Below, piece after piece: positions 52,601 to 64,000 of a stretch of DNA of 64,000 nucleotides (the first letter of the stretch is position 1; the number at the start of each line of letters is the position of its first letter). The position numbers and the translations under genes are program-made. The notes beneath the pieces are model-generated. The model saw only the letters and a list, made by a program, of their open reading frames with translations, ran no database searches and had not been told where the DNA came from. This stretch comes from Oasisia sp. SBJ-2009 (lineage: Eukaryota > Annelida > Polychaeta > Sabellida > Siboglinidae): contig OZ024854.1 in assembly GCA_964017155.1 (NCBI GenBank), positions 67,271,254 to 67,335,253 on the forward strand. Direction: 5' to 3'.

Positions 52601-54999
52601 ATGCAGTGTTAAAATATCATCAGTAGGAGGACATGCAGTGTTAAAACATCATCAGTAGGAGACATGCAGTGTTAAAATATCATCAGTAGGGGGACTTGCA
52701 GTGTTAAAATATCATCAGTAAGGGGACGTGCAGTGTTAAAATATCATCAGTAGGAGGACATGCAGTGTTAACATATCATCAGTAGGAGACATGCAGTGTT
52801 AAAATATCATTAGTAGGGGGACATGCAGTGTTAAATATCATCAGTACCGGGACATGCTGTGTTAAAATATCATTAGTAGGGGGACATGCAGTGTTAAAAT
52901 ATCATCAGTACCACGACATGCAGTGTTAACATATATCATCAGTAGGGGGACATGAAGTGTTAAAATATCATCAGTAGGAGGACATGCAGTGTTAAAATAT
53001 CATCAGTAGGAGACATGCAGTGTTAAAATATCATCAGTTGGGGGACATGAAGTGTTAAAATATCATCAGTAGGAGGACATGCAGTGTTAAAATATCATCA
53101 GTAGGAGGACATACAGTGTTAAAATATCATCAGTAGGAGACATGCAGTGTTAAAATATCATCAGTAGGGGGACATGCAGTGTCATAATATCATCAGTAGG
53201 GGGACATGCAGTGTTAAAATATCATCAGTAGGGGGACATGGAGTGTTATAATATCATCAGTAGGGGGACATGCAGTGTTAAAATATCATCAGTAGGGGGA
53301 CATGCAATGTTAAAATATCACCAGCAGGAGGATATGCAGTGTTACAATCTCACCAGTAGGAGGACAGGCAGTGTTAAAAAATCACCAGCAGCAGGACATG
53401 CAGTGGTAAAATATCATCAGTAGGAGGACATGCAGTGTTAAAATATCATCAGTAGAAGGACATGCAGTGTTAAAATATCATCAGTAGTAGGACATGCAGT
53501 GTTAAAATATCACCAGCAGCAGGACATGCAGTATTAAAATATCATCAGTAGGAGGACATGCAGTGTTAAAATATCATCAGTAGAAGGACATGCAGTGTTA
53601 AAATATCATCAGTAGGAGACATGCAGTGTTAAAATATCACCAGTAGGAGACATGCAGTGTAAAAATACCGTCAGTAGGAGGACATGCAGTGTTAAAATAT
53701 CATCAGTAGGGGGACATGCAGTGTTATAATATCATCAGTAGGGGGACATGCAGTGTTAAAATATCATCAGTAGGGGGACATGCATTGTTAAAATATCATC
53801 AGTAGGAGACATGCAGTGTTAAAATATCATCAGTAGGGGGACATGCAGTGTTAAAATATCATCAGTAGGAGGACATGCAGTGTTAAAATATCATCAGTAG
53901 GAGGACATGCAGTGTTAAAACATCATCAGTAGGAGACATGCAGTGTTAAAATATCATCAGTAGGGGGACATGGAGTGTTATAATATCATCAGTAGGGGGA
54001 CTTGCAGTGTTAAAATATCATCAGTAAGGGGACGTGCAGTGTTAAAATATCATCAGTAGGAGGACATGCAGTGTTAACATATCATCAGTAGGAGACATGC
54101 AGTGTTAAAATATCATTAGTAGGGGGACATGCAGTGTTAAAATATCATCAGTACCGGGACATGCTGTGTTAAAATATCATTAGTAGGGGGACATGCAGTG
54201 TTAAAATATCATCAGTACCGGGACATGCAGTGTTAACATATATCATCAGTAGGGGGACATGAAGTGTTAAAATATCATCAGTAGGAGGACATGCAGTGTT
54301 AAAATATCATCAGTAGGAGACATGCAGTGTTAAAATATCATCAGTAGGGGGACATGAAGTGTTAAAATATCATCAGTAGGAGGACATGCAGTGTTAAAAT
54401 ATCATCAGTAGGAGGACATGCAGTGTTAAAATATCACCAGTGGGAGGACATGCAATGTTAAAATATCATCAGTAGGAGGACATACTGTGTTAAAATGTCA
54501 TCAGTAGGAGGACATGCTGTGTTAAAATATCATCAGTAGGAGACATGCAGTGTTAAAATATCATCAGTAGGGGACATGCAATGTTAAAATATCATCAGTG
54601 GGAGGACATGCAGTGTTAAAATATCATCAGTAGGAGGACATGCAGTGTTAAAATATCATCAGTAGGAGGACATGCAGTGTTAAAATATCATCAGTAGCGG
54701 GACATGGTGTGTTAAAATATCATCAGTAGGGGGACATGCATTGTTAAAATATCACCAGTGAGAGGACATGCAGTGTTAAAATATCATCAGTAGCGGGACA
54801 TGCTGTGTTACAATATCATCAGTAGGGGGACATGCATTGTAGAAATATCACCAGTAAGGGGACATGCAGTGTTAAAATATCATCAGTAGGGGGACATGCA
54901 GTGTTAAAATATCATCAGTAGGAGCACATGCAGTGTTAAAATATCATCAGTAGGATACATGCAGTGTTAAAATATCATTAGTAGGGGGACATGCAGTGT

Positions 55000-56050
55000 T
55001 AACATATCATCAGTACCGGGACATGCTGTGTTAAAATATCATCAGTAAGAGGACATGCAGTGTTAAAATATCATCAGTAGGAAGACATGCAGTGTTAAAA
55101 TACCATCAGTAGGAGGACATGCAGTGTTAACATATCACCAGTGGGAGGACATGCAGTGTTAAAATATCATCAGTAGGAGGACATGCTGTGTTAAAATATC
55201 ATCAGTAGGAAGACATGCAGTGTTAAAATATCACCAGTAGGAGACATGCAGTGTTAAAATATCATCAGTAGGGGGACATGGAGTGTTATAATATCATCAG
55301 TAGGGGGACATGCAGTGTTAAAATATCATCAGTAGGGGGACATGCAGTGTTAACATAGCATCAGTAAGGGGACGTGCAGTGTTAAAATATCATCAGTAGG
55401 AGGACATGCAGTGTTAACATATCATCAGTAGGAGACATGCAGAGTTAAAATATCATTAGTAAGGGACATGCAGTGTTAAAATATCATCAGTACCGGGACA
55501 TGCTGTGTTAAAATATCATTAGTAGGGGGACATGCAGTGTTAAAATATCATCAGTACCGGGACATGCAGTGTTAACATATATCATCAGTAGGGGGACATG
55601 AAGTGTTAAAATATCATCAGTAGGAGGACATGCAGTGTTAAAATATCATCAGTAGGAGACATGCAGTGTTAAAATATCATCAGTAGGGGGACATGAAGTG
55701 TTATAATATCATCAGTAGGAGGACATGCAGTGTTAAAATATCATCAGTAGGAGGACATACAGTGTTAAAATATCATCAGTAGGAGACATGCAGTGTTAAA
55801 ATATCATCAGTAGGGGGACATGCAGTGTCATAATATCATCAGTAGGGGGACATGCAGTGTGAAGATATCATCAGTAGGGGGACATGCAGTGTTAACATAT
55901 CATCAGTAAGGGGACGTGCAGTTTTAAAATATCATCAGTAGGAGGACATGCAGTGTTAAAATATCATTAGTAGGGGGACATGCAGTGTTAAAATATCATC
56001 AGTACCGGGACATGCTGTGTTAAAATATCATCAGTAGGAGGACATGCAGT
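55000..56050 (-). repeat. Higher-order segment duplicated about 3980 bp downstream
   Basis: TAACATAGCATC at 55351 pairs with 59330, and GAAGTGTTATAATATC at 55695 pairs with 59675. The offset changes from 3979 to 3980 because of a one-base length difference (AAGGGACATG against AGAGGGACATG). The partner lies at about 59000-60000. Confidence 0.75.
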
Positions 56051-59000
56051 GTTAAAATATCATCAGTAGGAGGACATGCAGTGCTAAAATATCATCAGAA
56101 GGAGGACATGCAGTGTTAAAATATCAACAGTAGGAGGACATGCAGTGTTAAAATATCACCAGTGGGAGGACATGCAGTGTTAAAATATCATCAGTAGGAA
56201 GACATGCTGTGTTAAAATGTCATCAGTAGGAGGACCTGCTGTGTTAAAATATCATCAGTAGGAGACATGCAGTGTTAAAATATCACCAGTAGGGGGACAT
56301 GCAGTGTTAATATATCATCAGTAGGAGGACATGCAGTGTTAACATATCACAAGTAGGAGACATGCAGTGTTAAAATATCGTCAGTAGGAGGACATGCAGT
56401 GTTAAAATATCATCAGTAGGGGGACATGCAGTGTTATAATATCAACAGTAGGGGGACATGCAGTGTTAAAATATCATCAGTAGGGGGACATGCAGTGTTA
56501 AAATATCATCAGTAGGAGACATGCAGTGTTAAAATATCATCAGTAGGGGGACATGCAGTGTTAAAATATCATCAGTAGGAGGACATGCAGTGTTAAAATA
56601 TCACCAGTGGGAGGACATGCAATGTTAAAATATCATCAGTAGGAGGACATACTGTGTTAAAATGTCATCAGTAGGAGGACATGCTGTGTTAAAATATCAT
56701 CAGTAGGAGACATGCAGTGTTAAAATATCATCAGTAGGGGACATGCAATGTTAAAATATCATCAGTGGGAGGACATGCAGTGTTAAAATATCATCAGTAG
56801 GAGGACATGCAGTTTTACAATATCACCAGTGGAGTACATGCAGTGTTAAAATATCATCAGTAGGGGGACATGCATTGTTAAAATATCACCAGTGGGAGGA
56901 CATGCAGTGTTAAAATATCATCAGTAGGAGGACATGCTGTGTTAAAATATCATCAGTAGGAAGACATGCAGTGTTAAAATATCACCAGTAGGAGACATGC
57001 AGTGTTAAAATATCATCAGTAGGAGGACGTGCAGTGTTAACATATCATCAGAAGGTTGACATGCAGTGTTAAAATATCACCAGTAGGGGGACATGCAGTG
57101 TTAATATATCATCAGTAGGAGGACATGCAGTATTAACATATCACAAGTAGGAGACATGCAGTGTTAACATATCGTCAGTAGGAGGACATGCAGTGTTAAA
57201 ATATCATCAGTAGGGGGACATGCAGTGTTATAATATCATCAGTAGGGGGACATGCAATGTTAAAATATCATCAGTAGGGGGACATGCAGTGTTAAAATAT
57301 CATCAGTAGGAGACATGCAGTGTTAAAATATCATCAGTAGGGGGACATGCAGTGTTAAAATATCATCAGTAGGAGGACATGCAGTGTTAACATATCATCA
57401 GTAGGAGGACATGCAGTGTTAAAATATCATCAGTAGGATACATGCAGTGTTAAAATATCATTAGTAGGGGGACATGCAGTGTTAACATAGCATCAGTACC
57501 GGGACATGCTGTGTTAAAATATCATCAGTAGGAGGACATGCAGTGTTAAAATATCATCAGTAGGAGGACATGCAGTTTTACAATATCACCAGTGGAGTAC
57601 ATGCAGTGTTAAAATATCATCAGTATCGGGACATGGTGTGTTAAAATATCATCAGTAGGGGGACATGCATTGTTAAAATATCACCAGTGGGAGGACATGC
57701 AGTGTTAAAATATCATCAGTAGGAGGACATGCTGTGTTAAAATATCATCAGTAGGAAGACATGCAGTGTTAAAATATCACCAGTAGGAGACATGCAGTGT
57801 TAAAATATCATCAGTAGGAGGACGTGCAGTGTTAAAATATCATCAGAAGGACGACATGCAGTGTTAAAATATCACCAGTAGGGGGACATGCAGTGTTAAT
57901 ATATCATCAGTAGGAGGACATGCAGTGTTAACATATCACAAGTAGGAGACATGCAGTGTTAAAATATCGTCAGTAGGAGGACATGCAGTGTTAAAATATC
58001 ATCAGTAGGGGGACATGCAGTGTTATAATATCATCAGTAGGGGGACATGCAGTGTTAAAATATCATCAGTAGGGGGACATGCAGTGTTAAAATATCATCA
58101 GTAGGAGACATGCAGTGTTAAAATATCATCAGTAGGGGGACATGCAGTGTTAAAATATCATCAGTAGGAGGACATGCAGTGTTAAAATATCATCAGTAGG
58201 AGGACATGCAGTGTTAAAACATCATCAGTAGGAGGACATGCAGCGTTAAAATATCATCAGTAGGAGACATGCAGTGTTAAAATATCATCAGTAGGGGGAC
58301 ATGGAGTGTTATAATATCATCAGTAGGAGGACATGCAGTGTTAAAATATCATCAGTAGGGGGACTTGCAGTGTTAAAATATCATCAGTAAGGGGACGGGC
58401 AGTGTTAAAATATCATCAGTAGGAGGACATGCAGTGTTAACATATCATCAGTAGGAGACATGCAGTGTTAAAATATCATTAGTAGGGGGACATGCAGTGT
58501 TAAATATCATCAGTACCGGGACATGCTGTGTTAAAATATCATTAGTAGGGGGACATGCAGTGTTAAAATATCATCAGTACCGGGACATGCAGTGTTAACA
58601 TATATCACCAGTAGGGGGACATGCAGTGTTAATATATCATCAGTAGGAGGACATGCAGTATTAACATATCACAAGTAGGAGACATGCAGTGTTAACATAT
58701 CGTCAGTAGGAGGACATGCAGTGTTAAAATATCATCAGTAGGGGGACATGCAGTGTTATAATATCATCAGTAGGGGGACATGCAGTGTTAAAATATCATC
58801 AGTAGGGGGACATGCAGTGTTAAAATATCATCAGTAGGAGACATGCAGTGTTAAAATATCATCAGTAGGGGGACATGCAGTGTTAAAATATCATCAGTAG
58901 GAGGACATGCAGTGTTAACATATCATCAGTAGGAGGACATGCAGTGTTAAAATATCATCAGTAGGATACATGCAGTGTTAAAATATCATTAGTAGGGGGA

Positions 59001-59944
59001 CATGCAGTGTTAACATATCATCAGTACCGGGACATGCTGTGTTAAAATATCATCAGTAAGAGGACATGCAGTGTTAAAATATCATCAGTAGGAGGACATG
59101 CAGTGTTAAAATATCACCAGTGGGAGGACATGCAGTGTTAAAATATCATCAGTAGGAGGACATGCTGTGTTAAAATATCATCAGTAGGAAGACATGCAGT
59201 GTTAAAATATCACCAGTAGGAGACATGCAGTGTTAAAATATCATCAGTAGGGGGACATGGAGTGTTATAATATCATCAGTAGGGGGACATGCAGTGTTAA
59301 AATATCATCAGTAGGGGGACATGCAGTGTTAACATAGCATCAGTAAGGGGACGTGCAGTGTTAAAATATCATCAGTAGGAGGACATGCAGTGTTAACATA
59401 TCATCAGTAGGAGACATGCAGTGTTAAAATATCATTAGTAGAGGGACATGCAGTGTTAAAATATCATCAGTACCGGGACATGCTGTGTTAAAATATCATT
59501 AGTAGGGGGACATGCAGTGTTAAAATATCATCAGTACCGGGACATGCAGTGTTAACATATATCATCAGTAGGGGGACATGAAGTGTTAAAATATCATCAG
59601 TAGGAGGACATGCAGTGTTAAAATATCATCAGTAGGAGACATGCAGTGTTAAAATATCATCAGTAGGGGGACATGAAGTGTTATAATATCATCAGTAGGA
59701 GGACATGCAGTGTTAAAATATCATCAGTAGGAGGACATACAGTGTTAAAATATCATCAGTAGGAGACATGCAGTGTTAAAATATCATCAGTAGGGGGACA
59801 TGCAGTGTCATAATATCATCAGTAGGGGGACATGCAGTGTTAAGATATCATCAGTAGGGGGACATGCAGTGTTAACATATCATCAGTAAGGGGACGTGCA
59901 GTTTTAAAATATCATCAGTAGGAGGACATGCAGTGCTAAAATAT

Positions 59945-62900
59945 CATCAGTAGGAGGACATACAGTGTTAAAATATCATCAGTAGGAGACATGCAGTGTT
60001 AAAATATCATCAGTAGGGGGACATGCAGTGTTAAAATATCATCAGTAGTAGGACATGCAGTGTTAAAATATCACCAGCAGCAGGACATGCAGTATTAAAA
60101 TATCATCAGTAGGAGGACATGCAGTGTTAAAATAGCATCAGTAGAAGGACATGCAGTGTTAAAATATCATCAGTAGGAGACATGCAGTGTTAAAATATCA
60201 TCAGTAGAAGGACATGCAGTGTTAAAATATCATCAGTAGTAGGACATGCAGTGTTAAAATATCACCAGCAGCAGGACATGCAGTATTAAAATATCATCAG
60301 TAGGAGGACATGCAGTGTTAAAATAGCATCAGTAGAAGGACATGCAGTGTTAAAATATCATCAGTAGGAGACATGCAGTGTTAAAATATCACCAGTAGGA
60401 GACATGCAGTGTTAAAATATCATCAGTAGGAGGACATGCAGTGTTAAAATATCATCAGTAGGAGGACGTGCAGTGTTAAAATATCATCAGTAGGAGGACA
60501 TGCAGTGTTAAAATATCATCAGTAGGAGGACGTGCAGTGTTAAAATATCATCAGTAGGAGGACGTGCAGTGTTAAAATATCATCAGAAGGAGGACATGCA
60601 GTGTTAAAATATCACCAGTAGGGGGACATGCAGTGTTAATATATCATCAGTAGGAGGACATGCAGTGTTAAAATATCACAAGTAGGAGACATGCAGTGTA
60701 AAAATATCGTCAGTAGGAGGACATGCAGTGTTAAAATATCATCAGTAGGGGGACATGCAGTGTTATAATATCATCAGTAGGGGGACATGCAGTGTTAAAA
60801 TATCATCAGTAGGGGGACATGCATTGTTAAAATATCATCAGTAGGAGACATGCAGTGTTAAAATATCATCAGTAGGAGGACATGCAGTGTTAAAATATCA
60901 TCAGTAGGAGGACATGCAGTGCTAAAACATCATCAGTAGGAGACATGCAGTGTTAAAATATCATCAGTAGGGGGACATGGAGTGTTATAATATCATCAGT
61001 AGGGGGACTTGCAGTGTTAAAATAGCATCAGTAAGGGGACGTGCAGTGTTAAAATATCATCAGTAGGAGGACATGCAGTGTTAACATATCATCAGTAGGA
61101 GACATGCAGTGTTAAAATATCATTAGTAGGGGGACATGCAGTGTTAAAATATCATTAGTACCGGGACATGCTGTGTTAAAATATCATTAGTAGGGGGACA
61201 TGCAGTGTTAAAATATCATCAGTACCGGGACATGCATTGTTAACATATATCATCAGTAGGGGGACATGAAGTGTTAAAATATCATCAGTAGGAGGACATG
61301 CAGTGTTAAAATATCATCAGTAGGAGACATGCAGTGTTAAAATATCATCAGTAGGTGGACATGAAGTGTTAAGATATCATCAGTAGGAGGACATGCAGTG
61401 TTAAAATATCATCAGTAAGAGGACATACAGTGTTAAAATATCATCAGTAGGAGACATGCAGTGTTAAAATATCATCAGTAGGGGGACATGCGGTGTCATA
61501 ATATCATCAGTAGGGGGACATGCAGTGTTAAGATGTCATCAGTAGGGGGACATGCAGTGTTAACATATCATTAGTAAGGGGACGTACAGTTTTAAAATAT
61601 CATCAGTAGGAGGACATGCAGTGTTAAAATATCATCAGTAGGAGACATGCAGTGTTAAAATATCATTAGTAGGGGGACATGCAGTGTTAAAATATCATCA
61701 GTACCGGGACATGCTGTGTTAAAATATCATCAGTAGGAGGACATGCAGTGTTAAAATATCATCAGTAGGAGGACATGCAGTGTTAAAATATCATCAGTAG
61801 GAGGACATGCAGTGTTAAAATATCATCAGTAGGAGGACATGCAGTGTTAAAATATCACCAGTGGGAGGACATGCAGTGTTAAAATATCATCAGTAGGAGG
61901 ACATACTGTGTTACAATGTCATCAGTAGGAGGACATGCTGTGTTAAAATATCATCAGTAGGAGACATGCAGTGTTAAAATATCATCAGTAGGGGACATGC
62001 AATGTTAAAATATCATCAGTGGGAGGACATGCAGTGTTAAAATATCATCAGTAGGAGGACATGCAGTGTTAAAATATCATCAGTAGGAGGACATGCAGTG
62101 TTAAAATATCATCAGTAGCGGGACATGGTGTGTTAAAATATCATCAGTAGGGGGACATGCATTGTTAAAATATCACCAGTGAGAGGACATGCAGTGTTAA
62201 AATATCATCAGTAGCGGGATATGCTGTGTTACAATATCATCAGTAGGGGGACATGCAGTGTTAAAATATCACCAGTGAGAGGACATACTGTGTTAAAATA
62301 TTATCAGTATGACGACATGCAGTGTTAAAATACCATCAGTAGGAGTAAATGCAGTGTTAAAATATCATCAGTAGCAGGACATGCAGTATTAAAATATCAC
62401 CAGTAACGGGACATGCTGTGTTAATATATCACCAGTAGGGGGACATGCATTGTAGAAATATCACCAGTATGGGGACATGCAGTGTTAAAATATCATCAGT
62501 AGGGGGACATGCAGTTTTAAAATATCATCAGTAGGAGGACATGCAGTGTTAAAATATCATCAGTAGGATACATGCATTGTTAAAATATCATCAGTAGGAG
62601 ACATGCAGTGTTAAAATATCATCAGTAAGGGGACATGCAGTGTTACAATATCATCAGTAGGAGGACATGCAGTGTTAAAATATCATCAGTAGGGGGACTT
62701 GCAGTGTTAAAATATCATCAGTAAGGGGACGTGCAGTGTTAAAATATCATCAGTAGGAGGACATGCAGTGTTAACATATCATTAGTAGGAGACATGCAGT
62801 GTTAAAATATCATTAGTAGGGGGACATGCAGTGTTAAAATATCATCAGTACCGGGACATGCTGTGTTAAAATATCATTAGTAGGGGGACATGCAGTGTTA

Positions 62901-64000
62901 AAATATCATCAGTACCGGGACATGCAGTGTTAACATATATCATCAGTAGGGGGACATGAAGTGTTAAAATATCATCAGTAGGAGGACATGCAGTGTTAAA
63001 ATATCATCAGTAGGAGACATGCAGTGTTAAAATATCATCAGTAGGGGGACATGACGTGTTAAAATATCATCAGTAGGAGGACATTCAGTGTTAAAATATC
63101 ATCAGTAGGAGGACATACAGTGTTAAAATATCATCAGTAGGAGACATGCAGTGTTAAAATATCATCAGTAGGGGGACATGCAGTGTTAAAATATCATCAG
63201 TAGTAGGACATGCAGTGTTAAAATATCACCAGCAGCAGGACATGCAGTATTAAAATATCATCAGTAGGAGGACATGCAGTGTTAAAATAGCATCAGTAGA
63301 AGGACATGCAGTGTTAAAATATCATCAGTAGGAGACATGCAGTGTTAAAATATCATCAGTAGAAGGACATGCAGTGTTAAAATATCATCAGTAGTAGGAC
63401 ATGCAGTGTTAACATATCACCAGCAGCAGGACATGCAGTATTAAAATATCATCAGTAGGAGGACATGCAGTGTTAAAATAGCATCAGTAGAAGGACATGC
63501 AGTGTTAAAATATCATCAGTAGGAGACATGCAGTGTTAAAATATCACCAGTAGGAGACATGCAGTGTTAAAATATCATCAGTAGGAGGACATGCAGTGTT
63601 AAAATATCATCAGTAGGAGGACGTGCAGTGTTAAAATATCATCAGTAGGAGGACATGCAGTGTTAAAATATCATCAGTAGGAGGACGTGCAGTGTTAAAA
63701 TATCATCAGTAGGAGGACGTGCAGTGTTAAAATATCATCAGAAGGAGGACATGCAGTGTTAAAATATCACCAGTAGGGGGACATGCAGTGTTAATATATC
63801 ATCAGTAGGAGGACATGCAGTGTTAAAATATCACAAGTAGGAGACATGCAGTGTAAAAATATCGTCAGTAGGAGGACATGCAGTGTTAAAATATCATCAG
63901 TAGGGGGACATGCAGTGTTATAATATCATCAGTAGGGGGACATGCAGTGTTAAAATATCATCAGTAGGGGGACATGCATTGTTAAAATATCATCAGTAGG
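59945..64000 (-). repeat. Copy of 46724-50779, displaced by 13,221 bp
   Basis: Three landmarks give the same offset of 13,221: CACCAGCAGC at 46851 and 60072, GGTGGACATGAAG at 48133 and 61354, and GACATTCAGTG at 49859 and 63080. The rare GTTAACATATCACCAGCAGC unit (about 50189 and 63410) confirms alignment to this register and not to the neighbouring 3155-bp copy. The match continues to the window edge, so the duplicated block is longer than 4 kb. Confidence 0.85.

Larger units (their letters stand above)
23487..64000 (-). repeat. Satellite array, right arm (same unit, inverted orientation)
   Basis: The same satellite as the left arm but reversed: the plus strand reads TATCATCAGTAGGRGG followed by ACATGCAGTGTTAAAA. 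It is about 40.5 kb and roughly 1270 units, and it runs off the window. Variants include GTACCGGGACATGCTGTG, CATATATCATCAG (34-bp unit), GTGTTAAATATC (31-bp unit), CAGCAGCAGGACATG, TATGACGACACGCAG and TGATAACATTTCACC. The order of rare units shows nested higher-order duplications at several scales. Besides those listed separately, a stretch from about 57070 to 57500 recurs 1528 bp downstream (TATTAACATATC at 57131 and 58659). No unique sequence or gene was seen anywhere in it. Confidence 0.98.

Noticed and set aside
53238..53423. 61-codon ORF within the satellite
   Set aside because: It is made only of satellite units whose local variants happen to avoid stops. The same units elsewhere are closed, and the product is a repeat translation with no domain.
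1..64000. Telomeric repeat or subtelomeric TTAGGG array
   Set aside because: The GTAGGGGGACATG motif only superficially resembles telomere repeats; the unit is 32 bp and no TTAGGG run occurs.
1..64000. Centromeric satellite with CENP-B box
   Set aside because: A centromeric role is possible for any large satellite, but the consensus has no CpG and no match to the CENP-B box pattern, so nothing in the sequence supports it specifically.

Overview
The window is eukaryotic, almost certainly from an animal and probably an invertebrate. About 94% of it (positions 1-19805 and 23487-64000) is one satellite family with a unit of about 32 bp. The only other DNA is a 3.7-kb block, 19806-23486, that reads as a non-LTR retrotransposon (LINE) on the minus strand. 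The LINE protein has an APE-type endonuclease followed by a reverse transcriptase. Its motif wording and its short TGA-repeat 3' end are of the RTE kind common in molluscs, cnidarians and other metazoans. I cannot name the species. No host gene, rRNA, tRNA or CRISPR array is visible.

Left arm (1-19805): head-to-tail units whose plus-strand consensus is TTTTAACACTGCATGT followed by CCYCCTACTGATGATA. Most units are 32 bp, with frequent 31-bp and occasional 34-bp forms. Recurrent variant units occur in the same order in different places, which reveals longer higher-order modules: a 2263-bp tandem pair at about 6.4-10.9 kb with a third copy at 1-2.2 kb, a pair of about 2 kb separated by 9335 bp, a 1529-bp tandem pair at about 15.5-18.6 kb, and a pair of about 1.2 kb separated by 4586 bp.

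Centre (19806-23486): a nearly full-length but dead RTE-like LINE, with its 3' end at 19806 and its 5' end near 23486. The coding frame is split by a small frameshift near 21070 and by a larger deletion near 20971. The deletion appears to remove reverse transcriptase motif A, including a catalytic aspartate. The roughly 535 bp upstream of the ORF contains two clear inverted repeats.

Right arm (23487-64000, continuing past the window): the same satellite in the opposite orientation. The window is therefore a very large inverted repeat with the LINE at its centre of symmetry. Both arms meet the LINE in the same phase of the same higher-order module, about 41 bp apart. The right arm holds its own nested duplications: a 4015-bp tandem pair at about 30.2-38.2 kb, a 1341-bp pair at about 41.9-44.5 kb, a 3155-bp pair at about 46.3-52.6 kb, and a segment from 46.7-50.8 kb repeated 13,221 bp downstream at 59.9-64.0 kb.

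There is no gene network to describe. The interest lies in the architecture: a retrotransposon sitting exactly where a satellite array flips orientation, and a many-scaled duplication history recorded in variant units. Module boundaries were found by eye from shared rare variants and are good to roughly 50-100 bp unless stated otherwise.
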